A DNA stretch of 64,000 nt from assembly GCF_964355755.1 (NCBI RefSeq), contig NC_092673.1, positions 6,577,001 to 6,641,000 on the forward strand, written 5' to 3'. Below the pieces are notes generated by a model. The model searched no databases. It saw only the letters and a program-made list of their open reading frames with translations, and was not told the DNA's origin. The first letter of the stretch is position 1. Every line of letters begins with the position of its first letter. The translations under genes and the position numbers were made by a program. The stretch is from Antedon mediterranea (taxonomy: Eukaryota > Echinodermata > Crinoidea > Comatulida > Antedonidae). Shown here piece by piece: positions 46,207 through 58,366 of the stretch.

Positions 46207-46905
46207 CTGTATCCGAGTCTCTACAGACATTTTAGATTTCATTATTTATATGCAATATTGAGAAATGGGGTCGAGGGTCAAATGTCGTAGTTCCGGGCAT
46301 TTTTTTGTAAAATGTCTCATTACAGCAAATATAAATATATACATTTTAAATATTTTAATGACAAAATCAACACTCTAGCATTAGCGGTTCTCAAGATATG
46401 GCAACGCTGTAATTTCACTCCCTAATTTGCATATTTAATATTACTTGTACTACTAATTTGCATACTTTCGAGGTGCGTGACGAAGTTGTGATTTTAGGAA
46501 TTATAATACAGTTCTATGGTGGGTATTGAAAAACAATATCCAAGTCATTGGGTCAAAAATAAAGTCTCTACAGACATTTTAATCACATATTTATGTAAAT
46601 GTTGAGAAATGGGGTCAAGGGTCAAAATTTGGTACTTCCGGACATTTGTATGTAAAATGTCTCATTAGAGCAAATATAAATATATATATTCTGAACCAGA
46701 CTGTGCAAAAATGAACTGTCTACGATTAGTAATGTAATTTCACCCTAATTTGCATATTTAAGCTAATTTGCATACCTTCGGGCCGGATGAGTGTCAGAGG
46801 TGTGATGCTCAAAAAATAATCACCTTATCATATGTAACTATTTAGAAAAAAAAAAATCTCTGTTTGCAATTTGTTTCACTCAAAAATGCTAGATTGACTA
46901 GCCTA

Positions 46906-48120
46906 TATCTAAGGCTGACAGTTTTAATATTTTCCAAACTCGACTAATTGATAGGTCCAAGTCGCTGGACCCAAAAAACGTCTGGGAAAAGAGAGTCTAT
47001 GAGGGCTCACGACGGTTTTACGATTTTGGATTCTCGCCCTTTGATTGGTTGACGCGAATCAACAGTCTGCGGAAGAATTTCTCACATGTGCCGTTGTCTC
47101 TGAGGACTGCTATCTGTATTACTAAGGGCGCAATTATTTACTTAATTCGTGACTAAAAACGATTATTTTCGGCGATGTTTTGGACCCTATATTTCGAAAA
47201 CTACAAGTCAGATTTTCATAATTATATTTTAAACAGGGCTTAAATTGCAATTGATTTTTCGTACTCGCCGAACGACTACTGTACTACCAAAACTGAGTCG
47301 AGGAAGGGAATTGATGACGAATTCTGTACTTTCGGGGCTTTCATAGCTTACTGTTAAATATAAAAAAACCCCATTACATTACACTTTACTTTAGAGCGGT
47401 TATATCCTATTTATTCAACGAGAACTCTTCCAGGCTAAAACCACGTAAACATCAAAGTGATAATTATTGAAACAATGATAAGAATATGAATATCTACAAA
47501 TCACGTACATACACACATATTATACAAACCTGTATGTTGAACCGGTAACGTCCTATTGGTACTGCAGAAAAGGCACATCTAATACTTTACTTAACATTTA
47601 TATACTGTACATACTCAATTCCCTATGGAAATATTTTACAAAGAGACTACAATACTTTATTAGAATATCAATGCACTGAGTTACAAAAGAAGTTTCGAGT
47701 AAACCTAATTCCGCATATAGTACTGTATAAGGTATGAATATTTAATACGATCGGCAATTAGTTAATGGGTAAAAGCTAAGAATTTCACTTAAGAAATATA
47801 ATGCAACCTCCCCCTGCCATAAGCACAAACCGACCGATGGTCAGCTTTGTCAAATTTTTATTTTTTAAAAATCTTGCATTTTATTAATAATAGTGATTGT
47901 ATTTTACAACAAAAAAACTTTTTGACATACTCTATATATATAAATAGCTCAGGCTTAATATAGGAATTTCCAGTCATTCAAAATATTGTTTTGTTGTAAA
48001 AGTAGGTGTTCTTGTGTCACGTGAGATGACGTAACACAATACTGTATTGACTGTGTTTTCACACTTGTTTTCACAATCGAGGAGCTTTATAACATCAGTA
48101 TTTCAATAAACCAACTAGGG
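46906..48120. other. intergenic spacer of unit 2
   Basis: It is collinear with 5735-7372 of unit 1 with several deletions and one replaced stretch near 47100-47220; no gene is seen. Confidence 0.45.
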
Positions 48121-48640
48121 TTATTATAATGGTACCATGGAACTATTTATAGGTCCATAGTGGTTCTGAATGTTTTTGATATATTGCTAGGCAGAAGTTT
48201 CCAAACTTAAATTTTCAATTTATATTATGGCCTGTGGTTACGTCACAGCCAATCACCTGGCCAAATCGGATTCCTTGATCTGGGACTGGTTGGTTATTTT
48301 AGTGGTACCATGCAACTATTTATAGGTCCATAGTGGTTCTAAATATTTTTGATATATTGATTGCTAGGCAGCAGTTTCCAAACATAAATTTTCAATTTAA
48401 ATTATGGCCTGTGGTTACGTCACAGCCAATCACCTGGCCAAACCGGATTCCTTGATCTGGGACTATGGTTGGTTATTATAGTGGTACCATGGAACCATTT
48501 ATAGGTCCATAATAGTTCTAAATGTTTTTGATATATTGCTAGGCAGCAGTTCCCAAACTTAAATTTTCTATATTATGGCCTGTGGTTACGTCACAGCCAA
48601 TGACCTGGCCAAATCGGATTCCTTGATCTGGGACTGGCTG
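48121..48640 (+). promoter_or_regulatory. threefold tandem repeat of a CRE+CCAAT block upstream of FYVE-like copy B
   Basis: Three units of about 170-180 bp start ttatt-ta-tggtaccatg and each contain TACGTCACAGCCAAT (CCAAT at 48249-48253, 48426-48430, 48597-48601), followed by cctggcc and ggattccttgatctggga. Unit 1 has a single copy with both motifs damaged. The block ends about 330 bases before the putative start exon of copy B. Promoter function is inference. Confidence 0.5.
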
Positions 48641-48973
48641 GGGTGGTACGCTAGTGAGGGATTAAAAAAAAGAACCATATCCGTGGCACATGCCCAATAT
48701 ACGCTTCGCTTGCTTAGTTTACAAAGACATAACAAACCCAACAGCATACAATACATTACACATTAAAACACACCAAACAAAAACAAACTTTCGAAGAAGA
48801 TTTTTGTTTGTTTTTCTTAAATGTTTATACTAGCACTGTATCACTAATCGATCTTTGTACCTCATAAAGTATTTTAAATACACATTATCATTAACCAGTC
48901 ATGTGGAAAGTCTAGAACATCAAATATAAATAGGATCACAATTGCTATATTATTGGTACATCAATCAACAACC

Positions 48974-51900
48974 ATGGTAAGCTATCAGTCGTTTTTAGTT
49001 GTTTTTATTAAATATGCTTTATACCATTATAAACAATGGTTTCAGCAATTTGAGTGACCTTAATATGCCTATGTCTAAAATACAAACGGTCGTAAGTATG
49101 CTAATTCAAGAGAGTGAGACTCATGGAATGACCTGTTTTGAATACCGAATACAAAGAACATACGGTTGTTATTGTTAGAAATGGTAGCTTAGTCTACATT
49201 GAATTACATGCTCTTGTCGATAATAGAAGCCTGGCTATTTTATAAGGCGTACACAATAATAACTCACCCAATTTTTCCTTGCCATTTGATTGGTTGATTT
49301 CATAGCACGTGGCATTTCGTCGCAATCAACAGTGATTATTATTCAATGTTTCTAGCTTTTGTAAAATTGAACATTAACAAATAGATAATTGTATCACGTG
49401 GTAAGAACCATCCGACTGCCCCGTCTATCAATCTTCTTAGCCTACTGTAGCCTAGTGACACCGATAACATTAAATGCAGTTGTTAAATATTTGTACTACT
49501 GTATCATTTACCAACAGTTATTTTTTAAACATTTTATATCAGGATTTAGAAATAAATCCGTTTGAAACAATAGGCCTAGCACCTCATCCTCATCAAGAGC
49601 CTATCGACTGCTATCACAACTTAGAGAAGTTATTAACAATAATAGAAACACAACCAGAAAGAAGTAAGTTAATGATTAGCCATGGTTATTTTATTAGACA
49701 GCATTGGCCCTGTATCTACAAATATAACTATTCGTCCATAGTGTAATAACGCAAGCATGTAGATTTTTATTTTTTTTTTTATCTTCATTCTGTCTATTAT
49801 TTATTTACATATGACATAATAATAATTTCTAATTCCACGTTTAATTAACGTTAATTAGTTTTCTACATAATTGCAATACAGTCGGCGTTTTCATTTGAAA
49901 GTATTCAATATTTTTTTCTAAATTTGTGAACAGTATACTTATTTCAAACGTAACAACTATAAATGCAAATAAAAGTAGAAAAACGCATTAATATAAATAG
50001 ATATGCTAAAAACCGATTCTGTCTCAACTTCTTAGAAAATTGGACTAAAAGGGTTAGAAGATTCTTTCCAAAACGAACCCGAAGCTGTCACACTAATGCC
50101 TGCGGCAGTACATTTCATTTCAATCCTGGTCACCATTGTCGACTTTGTAAAAACATCGTCTGTGATGAATGTTTTATGCATGTTCCGGAAAGAATAGTAG
50201 GTATGTTTTTCTTTTAAATTAGACTTAAAACAAAAGTATTATGTTGACCAAGCCGAAATCCAATCAAATATATAAAGACAGAATTTTCTAAAACATAATT
50301 TTTAGCATTAATTAAAATATATATACAGTATATCTTATTGAATTCCTGTATTGTTTTGTTGTGACAATTTGTCTTCAGTAATTACGCCAGGTATAGTCTT
50401 CTAGGATCGTTCATATCCATTACAAAGTGTCATTTTTAATAGCAAAACCATGTGTGTGTATTACTTATTGTTTAAATGACTGATTGTAATGTATTGTATG
50501 CATTTCATTTTTTGTCTTTAAATACAGATACACTGCACAGACAAAAGGGCCAAGGAAATTTAAACAATAAGAACATCAAGGTGTGTCAGGCTTGTAATGA
50601 ACGAGTCAAAGAAGAATGGCTGCTGTACAGCATAGACATACCAGATGGAGTTAGCATACAGGTAATACAATGCTCAGTAATTAACCGTATGATTAAACAA
50701 AGTGGCGATAGACAAAATTGCGTTTTTATTTTATTGGGTGTAGAATCATAATAAACCGTTGAGGGCGCTAATGTATATGTATGCACAGAGCATTCTCGAT
50801 ATTTAGGTTGTAAAGCTAACAGTAGTTAAATTTAAAATTAATTAAAACAAGGCCATACACATGGCTGCCATCGCGTGCTCAAATTTAAGTTAGTGTTTAC
50901 CGACCGACCAACCGACCGACACGGTGAGCTGTAGAGTCGCGTTGGGGCACTAATAAGGGTCAAATTATATTTATGTTGTAAAGCTAATAATTAAATTGAG
51001 ATTAATTTAAAATTATTTTGTTAATAGCGAGTCCATTTTTTTCTTGAATTGATGCAATACAAAATTTACGGGTGTCAAGAAAACTCAGCGTCGAACACCG
51101 GTGGAAGGACTACTACTATTCCATCTTATCTTGATTAGTAGTCGCTTCCCCTAACCACACGCCCTGCCAGCGCGTCAGTATATGGCAAAAAACCCACATA
51201 ACAAATATGGAGAAAGGTTATAAAGGAGGTAGTAGAGCCCATGGCCATAACGGGCGCAACATTAGTTGCAATTCGACCAGTAAAAGCATTGAAGGGGCTT
51301 CTTCTTCGTATGATGTTTTGCAGTCAAATCCTTCGGGAAGCTGTGAAATTGATGAATGTAATAAATCTGGTCACAACGGGAAAACTGAAATCAATATATG
51401 CACTTTGATGTCAGAACTTTGAGAAACGAGGAAAATATCGAAAGCCTAATAGAAGAACTAGATGGATTCAAATGGGATGTCATTGGACTAGCAGAAACCA
51501 AGATGCATGGTGAAGGATTAACTGAACTTGAGGAAGGTGTATGGCTTTACAACAGGGGCAAAACAGAGCAGGACAAAAATGCAAAAGGAATTGGATTCCT
51601 GATTCATACGAAATTTAAGGACTATGTCAAAGAAGTAAAAAGTGTCTCTAATAGGGTAGCTTACATGATAGTACAACTGACAGGAAATACTGAAATGTGC
51701 ATCATACAAGTTTATGCTCCCACAAGTGATTATGATGATGCAGTGGTAGAGGAATTGTATGAAGACATCAACAAGATCATGATAGGTTTTTCAAGTACAT
51801 ATACAATACTAATGGGTGACTTCAATGCTAAAATTGGACAAAGAGACGAAGGGGAAGAAAACATAATGGGAACATTTGGATTAGGAGAAAGGAACAAGAG

Positions 51901-54097
51901 AGGAGTTAGAATGGTAGAATTTGCAATGGAACACAACCTAAATGTGGCAAATACTTATTTAAAAAAACACAAGACTAGGTACTGGATTTGGGAGAGTCCC
52001 AACGGAAAACACAAAAACCAGATTGACTACATACTAAGCAACCAGCGTGGAATAATTCAGAATTGTGAAGTAATAACCAGTGTAGATATTGCAAGTGACC
52101 ATAGAATGGTCAGGGCAACTCTCAAAATCAACAAAAGACTAGCCAGGCTGAAGTTCATCCAAAATAAAAAGAAGAGAAGAATTAACATCATGAAGTTGAA
52201 AGAGAATAGAGAGGAATTTCAACTGAAAATAAACAACCGCTTTGCCGGTTTGGAGTTGGAAGAGTTGTATATTGATGAGCAATGTAATATGGTGACAATC
52301 ATTATCTTAGAAGAAGCCAGAGCTGTAGCTCCAGCGGAAAAAATAAAGGTCCAAAGATCGGAGGAGGATAAAGAAATAGAGGAATTAGATCAAAGAAGGA
52401 AAGAACTTAGATTAAAAGAAACAATGTCTGTACATGAAAAAGTGGAATATGCTGAAGTAGTGAAAACAGTGAAGGAAGACGAAGCGCAGACAAAGAAAGA
52501 GGCGGAGAACTGCTAAACTTATCTTAGAATCATTGGGAAGAGGAAGGGGGCCAAAGACAATACAAAAGAAGCAATGCAAAAAATCCAGAATGAGTAAACT
52601 AAAGAAAAAAGAAGGAACTGAAACTTCAAAGAGATCTGAAATTCTGAACTGCTAGATATTTGGGCAGATTTCTACCAAGATCTCTACAAATCATCAACCC
52701 AACAGTCTGGACAAATAAACATTTCATCAAGAAATACAGCTGTACCACCGATACTGAAAAAAGAAGTGGAGAAAGCATTAAAGAGCATGAAGGATAACAA
52801 AGCACCGGGAAACGATGAACTTACAAGCGGCATCATCAAGCAAGGAGGAGAGGAGATAATCCAACAGCTAATAAAACTTTCCAACCAAATCTTAGTGCTA
52901 CATAAGATACCAAGAGAGCATGGAAAGAAACAAAGATCATTCTTTTGTTTAAGGGAACAAAGCAGATGTCAAAAACTACCGTCCCATTAGCCTCTTGTCT
53001 CATCTGTACAAAATCTTCAAAATAATCCATAACAGAATCAAAGATGTATTAGACAACAACCAACTAGATAGCAAGCAGGTTTCAGAGCAGGGTACTCGAC
53101 AAAAGATCATCTACAAGCAATAAACCAGCTAATTGAAAAGGCAAGTGAATACCAACTAAAACTCTGTCTTGGCTTTGTGTATTACCAAAAGGCATTTGAT
53201 TCTATTGAACATTTGGATATGTTTGAAGCGCTCCGAAAAATAAATGTTGACGAAGGTTATGTCAGAATCATAGAAGATATCTACACTGATGCAATAGCCA
53301 GAATCCATTGATAATGATATATCAAGAGAGGTTCATATACAGAGAGGGGTACGGCAAGGTGATACTCTGTTCCCAAAGATATTCACAGCAACCATCGAAG
53401 AAGTATTCAAAAAGGCTCAGCTTAATGGAGGAATAACTATTGATGGAGAAATGCTTACAGACCTCCGTTTTGCTGATGACGTGGCCTTGATTTCAACATC
53501 AGTTGCAGATATGAAAAATCAGCTCTCAAGTCTGAATAAGGAGAGTAAATCAATAGGACTAACTTTGACACACAGGAAGACATTGAAATAGAGGGCCGGA
53601 AACTAGAGAAAGTGAAAGAATATAAATATCTAGGGCCGGAAACTAGAGAAAGTGAAAGAATATAAATATCTAGGACAAACACTGAAAATGGAAGACACCA
53701 CGAAGGAGGAAGTTCTGTTAAGAATAAAAGCAGGATGGATGAATTTTGGTAGACACAAACACATGCTGACCGACAAAAATATACCAATGTCACTGAGAAA
53801 GAAATTATTTAACCATTGTGTGCTATCAACTATGACATATGGTTCAGAGACATGGGCAATAACAAAGGAACTGAAAGTTACAACTACTCACAGAGGGATG
53901 GAAAGAAAGATGATGAACTTATCGCTTCCAGACAGGGTAAATCATACAATCATCAGAAAAAAGAGAATGGAGAAAGTAAGACAGTAAAAATGGAGATGGG
54001 CTGGGTACGTGGCAAGATTTCAAGATAATAGATGGACATACAGATTAACAGAATGGCAACCAATGGTAAGAAAGAGGAAAAGAGGAAGACAGAAAAT

Positions 54098-54148
<51 letters not shown>

Positions 54149-56404
54149 GATAGAAAACTCGGATATCAATATCTGACTTTTCTAGTTCCAGCGGAACTAG
54201 AAAACTCAGATTATCAAATGATTGGTTGGTAGGTCATTTGGATCATTCCATTATTAATCAGAAGGTAGGTCATTTGAAATACTAGAGTATTATTAAAACT
54301 GATTACAGTGTAGTCTAGAAAACTCAGATATATCTGAGATCTGAGTTGTCTAGATCTGAGTTTTCTAGACATCCAAAATGTATTGTACTTCTTATATGAA
54401 GTTTATGTAAGCAAGTAGTAATTTGAAAGCTATACCGAAAATACTTTTATTTTCCCAGAAACTTGATGCCTTAAAACAAAAAGCTGAATATCGAATACAA
54501 AATTACAATACTGCTGTTAGAGAAGTAAGGTAAATAATTATACAGAATAAAAAAAAACCCATAGAATTGGTGTGTGGAGTAAAGTTGTCATATCCATTAG
54601 TGCCAGGCCACAATATTTATTTTCGTACATTAGTATGGGACCCCTCATGAAACGTCACAACACATAAATGAATATTTATTAGTCATATCCATAAGGTGTG
54701 ACATAAGAATTGAGCTAATTACAATTCGCTAATACAAACGCATTTTGTCGAGCCGTCTGTGAAAGTCAAGTGGATTAGACGATGGACTTTACATGTCGAT
54801 GTATGGGGTTCGAACCCCATGTGCACCTTCTTTTTACTTTATAGCGAGAGAGAGATTATTTAGAGGGTTAGGTGTAGTTATATTTAGGAAGTAGTTCGAC
54901 TATCTTTCACATAAAGGGTTCCCGACTATCTTTCACATAAAGGGTTCCCAACTTAAGTACGAAAACAAATCGCTGCCAGGCCTATACTCATTGTAAATAT
55001 GGAAGTAAATTAAAATAGAAACACATTATATAATACAACGAGGAAGATGTATGGCTCTCTATAAATTACTAAATACAGAGAGTAGAGCTTTGATGATATT
55101 TCTGTATACACGTGGCAAGGTCAGGTTTACGGATATGACAAATTTATTTTAAGACTTTTGTTTATTTTTTAATTTAAAGGTTAAACATTGATAATAATCA
55201 TGTAAATTAATAATATTTTGGTACTTTTATACGAATTTTAACAACCCACAATTAAACGACGATACTTAATATCTTTTCAGAGAAAGAACGAGGCTCTATC
55301 AGAAAAAACGCTTACATCAAATGCGCGACCGTATTGATTCCATTCTCGACGAATATGATGAAACTTTGTAAGTTAGTATACTTGCTACAATAGATACATT
55401 ATGCGAAATAAATAGAGCAATACAGGCGTGTGCTTTCGGTCCATATTGAAGGTAAAGAGATTTTAATAAGAATTTGTGACGTCACCAATATATCGAATTT
55501 TCTGAAAATCAATATGTAAATATAAATACTGTATAACCATTATACCTAACGCCCAAACGCTATAATTGGCAACACCATTTTGTATTACCGCAGAGCATGC
55601 GATGGATACACAGTAACCGTTAAACCTTGTTTCAGAAAAGTCTTTAAAAATAAAATCAAAGTAAAAAATATCAACAATTAGACAAGAATATCATAATGTA
55701 GATAATAAGGATATGTAATAAACACAGTGTATCTTTCCCAACATATGAGTAAAACACAGCTCTAAAAACTTTCCAAAATGAGAGGACACTCGATTCTTTA
55801 GCGCTCAGTATAGATAGGGTCTAACTGAAAAGTTCAATCCATTCGCATTTATTCAGCAATATAAAATATTTACATTACAGGGATTTTATAGAGACAAGTA
55901 ATTGTCTGTAGTCGTAAGACCCTTTAGAACAAAACAAATATTATCACAAAGATAGTCATCTATATCAAATAAGCCAATCAATATGGCTGCATCAAATCGA
56001 CCAATCAGATAGCCTGGAGCAATTACAATTCGCAAAATAGTTAGTTTCATGAAAAAAAATCTTAAAATATATGTTCTGATTTACATATTTGATATAGTAA
56101 ATATTTTTTAAAAAAGACGGCGGCCATTTTCCCTGTCATGTTCGTATCACCTCACTCTCGCCTAATTTACTCTCTAGTAGAATCTATTTATTTCAGACAT
56201 ATCCTTGTTCAAGAAGGCGGTAGAAATTTCGAAGAGTACAGAACCGATTTAGATCGACTGAAAGGCGATGTCTCCGATGGTCTTACTTCACGAGAAAAAT
56301 GTGTAATAGGCGTATGCCGTTGTTTTTACTGTTGCTGTTGTTGTTGTTGCAGTTCTACGGAGTACGATTATAGGGACGACACCACATACGCTACAAACGT
56401 TTGA
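48974..56404 (+). CDS. FYVE-like zinc finger protein, copy B, 262 residues in seven coding exons
   Basis: Exons: 48974-48976 (ATG|gtaagc, inferred), 49543-49663, 50036-50200, 50528-50661, 54459-54529, 55281-55367, 56197-56404. Every junction is GT-AG and the sum is 789 nt, an exact frame ending in TGA. Residues 6-8 form NPF, a ligand for EH domains of endocytic proteins. The zinc finger (59-119) has CHTNAC, GHHCRLC, CDEC and CQAC: eight cysteines and the HHCR core of FYVE domains, but no WxxD and a 4-residue first spacer, so lipid binding is uncertain. Residues 142-193 are charged and helical. The tail has ten cysteines in 17 residues (229, 234, 236, 239-245), like palmitoylated membrane anchors. 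I infer an endosomal membrane adaptor. The fourth intron holds a LINE. The one-codon first exon is the weakest part of the model. Confidence 0.7.
50851..50940. repeat. short insert with (ccga)n tract
   Basis: It is present in copy B but not at the matching place in copy A (near 10600). It contains ccatacacatggctgccatc and cgaccgaccaaccgaccgac; probably the end of a retroelement of unknown type. Confidence 0.35.
51069..54154 (+). mobile_element. RTE-like LINE, decayed, in intron of FYVE-like copy B
   Basis: Homology with copy A breaks at 51069 and resumes near 54430, marking an insertion. An intact endonuclease ORF is followed by reverse transcriptase in several frames: DNKAPGNDELTSGIIKQ (from 52793), YRPISL near 52979, FADDVALIS near 53468, WAGYVARFQDNRWT near 54000. 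Stops and frameshifts break the RT, and 44 bp are tandemly repeated at about 53591-53675. The element ends in a (gata)n tract (54098-54154) rather than poly(A), as is usual for RTE elements. It is dead as an autonomous element. Confidence 0.8.
51398..52516 (+). CDS. LINE apurinic-type endonuclease ORF (often annotated craniofacial development protein 2-like)
   Basis: 372 codons. The exonuclease-endonuclease-phosphatase fold is visible as IGLAETKM, YAPTSDYDD, ILMGDFNAKIG, QIDYILSN and ASDHRMVRA, so the catalytic glutamate, GDFN and SDH motifs are all present. The C-terminal third is lysine- and glutamate-rich and leads into RT sequence after a frame break. A short upstream ORF (51207-51422) overlaps it by 25 nt and is not recognised. 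It nicks target DNA in LINE retrotransposition. Confidence 0.8.
   Translation: MHFDVRTLRNEENIESLIEELDGFKWDVIGLAETKMHGEGLTELEEGVWLYNRGKTEQDKNAKGIGFLIHTKFKDYVKEVKSVSNRVAYMIVQLTGNTEMCIIQVYAPTSDYDDAVVEELYEDINKIMIGFSSTYTILMGDFNAKIGQRDEGEENIMGTFGLGERNKRGVRMVEFAMEHNLNVANTYLKKHKTRYWIWESPNGKHKNQIDYILSNQRGIIQNCEVITSVDIASDHRMVRATLKINKRLARLKFIQNKKKRRINIMKLKENREEFQLKINNRFAGLELEELYIDEQCNMVTIIILEEARAVAPAEKIKVQRSEEDKEIEELDQRRKELRLKETMSVHEKVEYAEVVKTVKEDEAQTKKEAENC
54165..54370. repeat. cluster of short inverted repeats with ctagaaaactcag
   Basis: tctagttccagcggaactag, ctagaaaactcagat and its inverse atctgagttttctag occur several times, so the stretch folds on itself. It is absent from copy A and probably is a small MITE or the remains of one. 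Confidence 0.45.
54751..54827 (+). repeat. tRNA-like SINE head (box A and box B)
   Basis: agtcaagtggattagacg resembles a polymerase III box A and ggggttcgaacccc contains a perfect box B. The T arm does not give a regular 5-bp stem with a 7-nt loop and the acceptor stem does not pair, so this is a tRNA-derived SINE or pseudogene rather than a working tRNA. It sits in an insert absent from copy A. Confidence 0.45.
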
Positions 56405-56509
56405 TAGTTTCATACACGGACAGAATCAAAATTTAAAGTTTGGTGAATTTAATTAATTAATTAATTAATCTAAAATGTTTAATAATCATAAAAATCAATG
56501 CTACGTTAA

Positions 56510-57048
56510 AGATGTATTGTCCCTTTGACTAATTCCAAAAAAATAAAAAATAAAAGATTTCAAGGTGGTTCATTTTGAAGTATCATAATAGTTATTAACT
56601 ATCACCAAACATTTTTCGAGAAAAAAAAAATTTAACTGAAATACAGACGTTTTTTTGTTAAAAAAATAACTTTGACTTCCAGTCAAAGTTTTCAATCAAA
56701 CATATCCCATAATGAAACGCGCTTGTTTGGCTACTCTGTATGCATAATCATAAAACTTCTTCATGATCTGTGTGAAAATACCTTCTTAACCGTGACAAGT
56801 TGTAAACAATCCTAATTTAGCACATGCATAATGCGTACTCATGGTTTGAAATCTTTGTTTACTTTCGCTCGTGACGATTTTCCAGATGAAATGTAATCAA
56901 ACTAATTTACCTGTTAATTACGTAAACTTGTTGTTTTGGCTTAAATTTTTGACTTAAAGTGAATAACTTTAATATTACTTTGATATGGCCACTTTAAATT
57001 TAGAATATTTTGACCTTCATTTTTTGTGTTTCCAGGGACAATACATCT
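56510..57048. mobile_element. MITE with TTAA target duplication, copy 1
   Basis: The ends AGATGTATTGTCCCT / AGGGACAATACATCT are inverted repeats, flanked by TTAA on both sides (56506-56509, 57049-57052). TTAA targets are typical of the piggyBac superfamily. No ORF. It lies just downstream of FYVE-like copy B. Confidence 0.8.
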
Positions 57049-57359
57049 TTAATACAAATTTATGTATCATACATAACTATACGGTATCGTAAATACTGTA
57101 CCATCAACGTCGTTGAATGATTGTTTAAAAGATGTTTAAATTGACAGGCACGTATCGAACCTCCCATATGGCATATATTGTTTGTTCGTCCAATTTATGT
57201 TTCCCTTTATATTGTTCCTTTAACATTGCAATTTTTAAACATTTTTATGCATATATACATTTGTATTTATTTGTTTATTCCATTCCAACAGCGAATCATC
57301 GTCGGGCTGGTTAAAATCTTAATATCAAACTACTTAAGATAAAAAATATACTTCTTTAA

Positions 57360-57900
57360 AGATGTATTGTCCCTTAGACTAATTCCAAAAACATTTTTTA
57401 CAAAATATTTCAAAAAAAAGTGGGTTATTTTGAACTATCATAATAGTTATTAACTTCCACCAAAACTTAGTCAAAAAAAATTATTCAACTGAAATACAGA
57501 GGTTTTTTTGTTCAAAAAATAAATTTGACTTCCAGTCAAAGTTTTCGATCAAAACATATCTCATAATGCAACGCGCTTGTTTGGCTACTCTGTATGCAAA
57601 ATCATAAAACTTCCTGGCGATCTGTGTGAAAACACCTTCTCAACCATGACGAGTTGTAAACAATCCTGATTAGCATCATGAATAATGCATACTCGTTGTT
57701 TGAAATCTTTGTTTACTTTCGCTCGCGACGATTTTCCAGACGAAATGCAATCAAATAAATTTACCTGTTTTTACGTAAACTTGTTTTTTTTGGCTCAAAT
57801 TTTCGACTTAGTGAATAACTTTAATATTACTTTGATATGGCCAATTTAAATTTAGAATATTTTGACCTTCATTTTTTGTGTTTTAAGGGACAATACATCT
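57360..57900. mobile_element. MITE with TTAA target duplication, copy 2
   Basis: Same family and orientation as 56510-57048, 541 bp, with TTAA at 57356-57359 and 57901-57904. The right terminal repeat has a small change (taaggga). The two copies are clearly similar along their whole length but differ by scattered substitutions and small indels, so they are independent insertions or an old duplication. Confidence 0.8.
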
Positions 57901-58366
57901 TTAAAATAGACGGAAATACAAGATGACTTCGAACATAGAAAAATGATTACGGGTTAACTAAGTGATGTAAAATAATAGAACGGAAAGAAGTGATGCCATT
58001 ATTAAAACAATATCGATATTGGTGTTATATTCTATTTTTCTCTTAATCACGTGTTTTATTTCCATATTCTTAAAGGGTGCAAAAGTAACCTTTAAAACTG
58101 AAGATAATATGGCCGAAAAATCATTTGATTAACTACAATAATATTCGACATTAACGTTGGTTATTTATAACTATGATTATGATGGTAACGTTACACAACT
58201 TATGCCTACGTGTTTATAACCGATACTGATAGTTTGGCCTATGGAAGTCAAATTGCCTTAATAATATTCAAACTGTATATATAGAAAGTATGTTAAAGGT
58301 AACATACTAATACATTTAGTTTCCTATAACTGCCGTTTCTACTAACCATTACATCACCATGAAGTT

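Larger units (their letters stand above)
43927..46903. mobile_element. foldback DNA transposon with long inverted ends and many ATGCAAAT octamers
   Basis: The ends are inverted repeats starting GGCTAGTCAATCTAGCA and extending, with gaps and mismatches, for about 180 bp; they are flanked by TA on both sides (43925-43926, 46904-46905). Unit 1 has no such insert at the matching place near 5725. The interior is built of 300-400 bp repeats, in one orientation in the left half and reversed in the right half, each with one or two ATGCAAAT motifs. No transposase is encoded. Two other elements are nested inside. It is non-autonomous, and the TA target suggests mobilisation by a Tc1/mariner-like or other TA-specific transposase. 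Confidence 0.8.

Noticed and set aside
48575-48766. 63-codon frame starting MACGYVTANDL as the first exon of FYVE-like copy B
   Set aside because: Its end does not fit the phase of the next exon, and the same bases occur three times in tandem; a regulatory block is the simpler reading.
54751-54827. A functional tRNA gene
   Set aside because: Box B is perfect, but the T arm and acceptor stem do not pair as in a tRNA and the piece lies in a lineage-specific insert; better called a SINE head.
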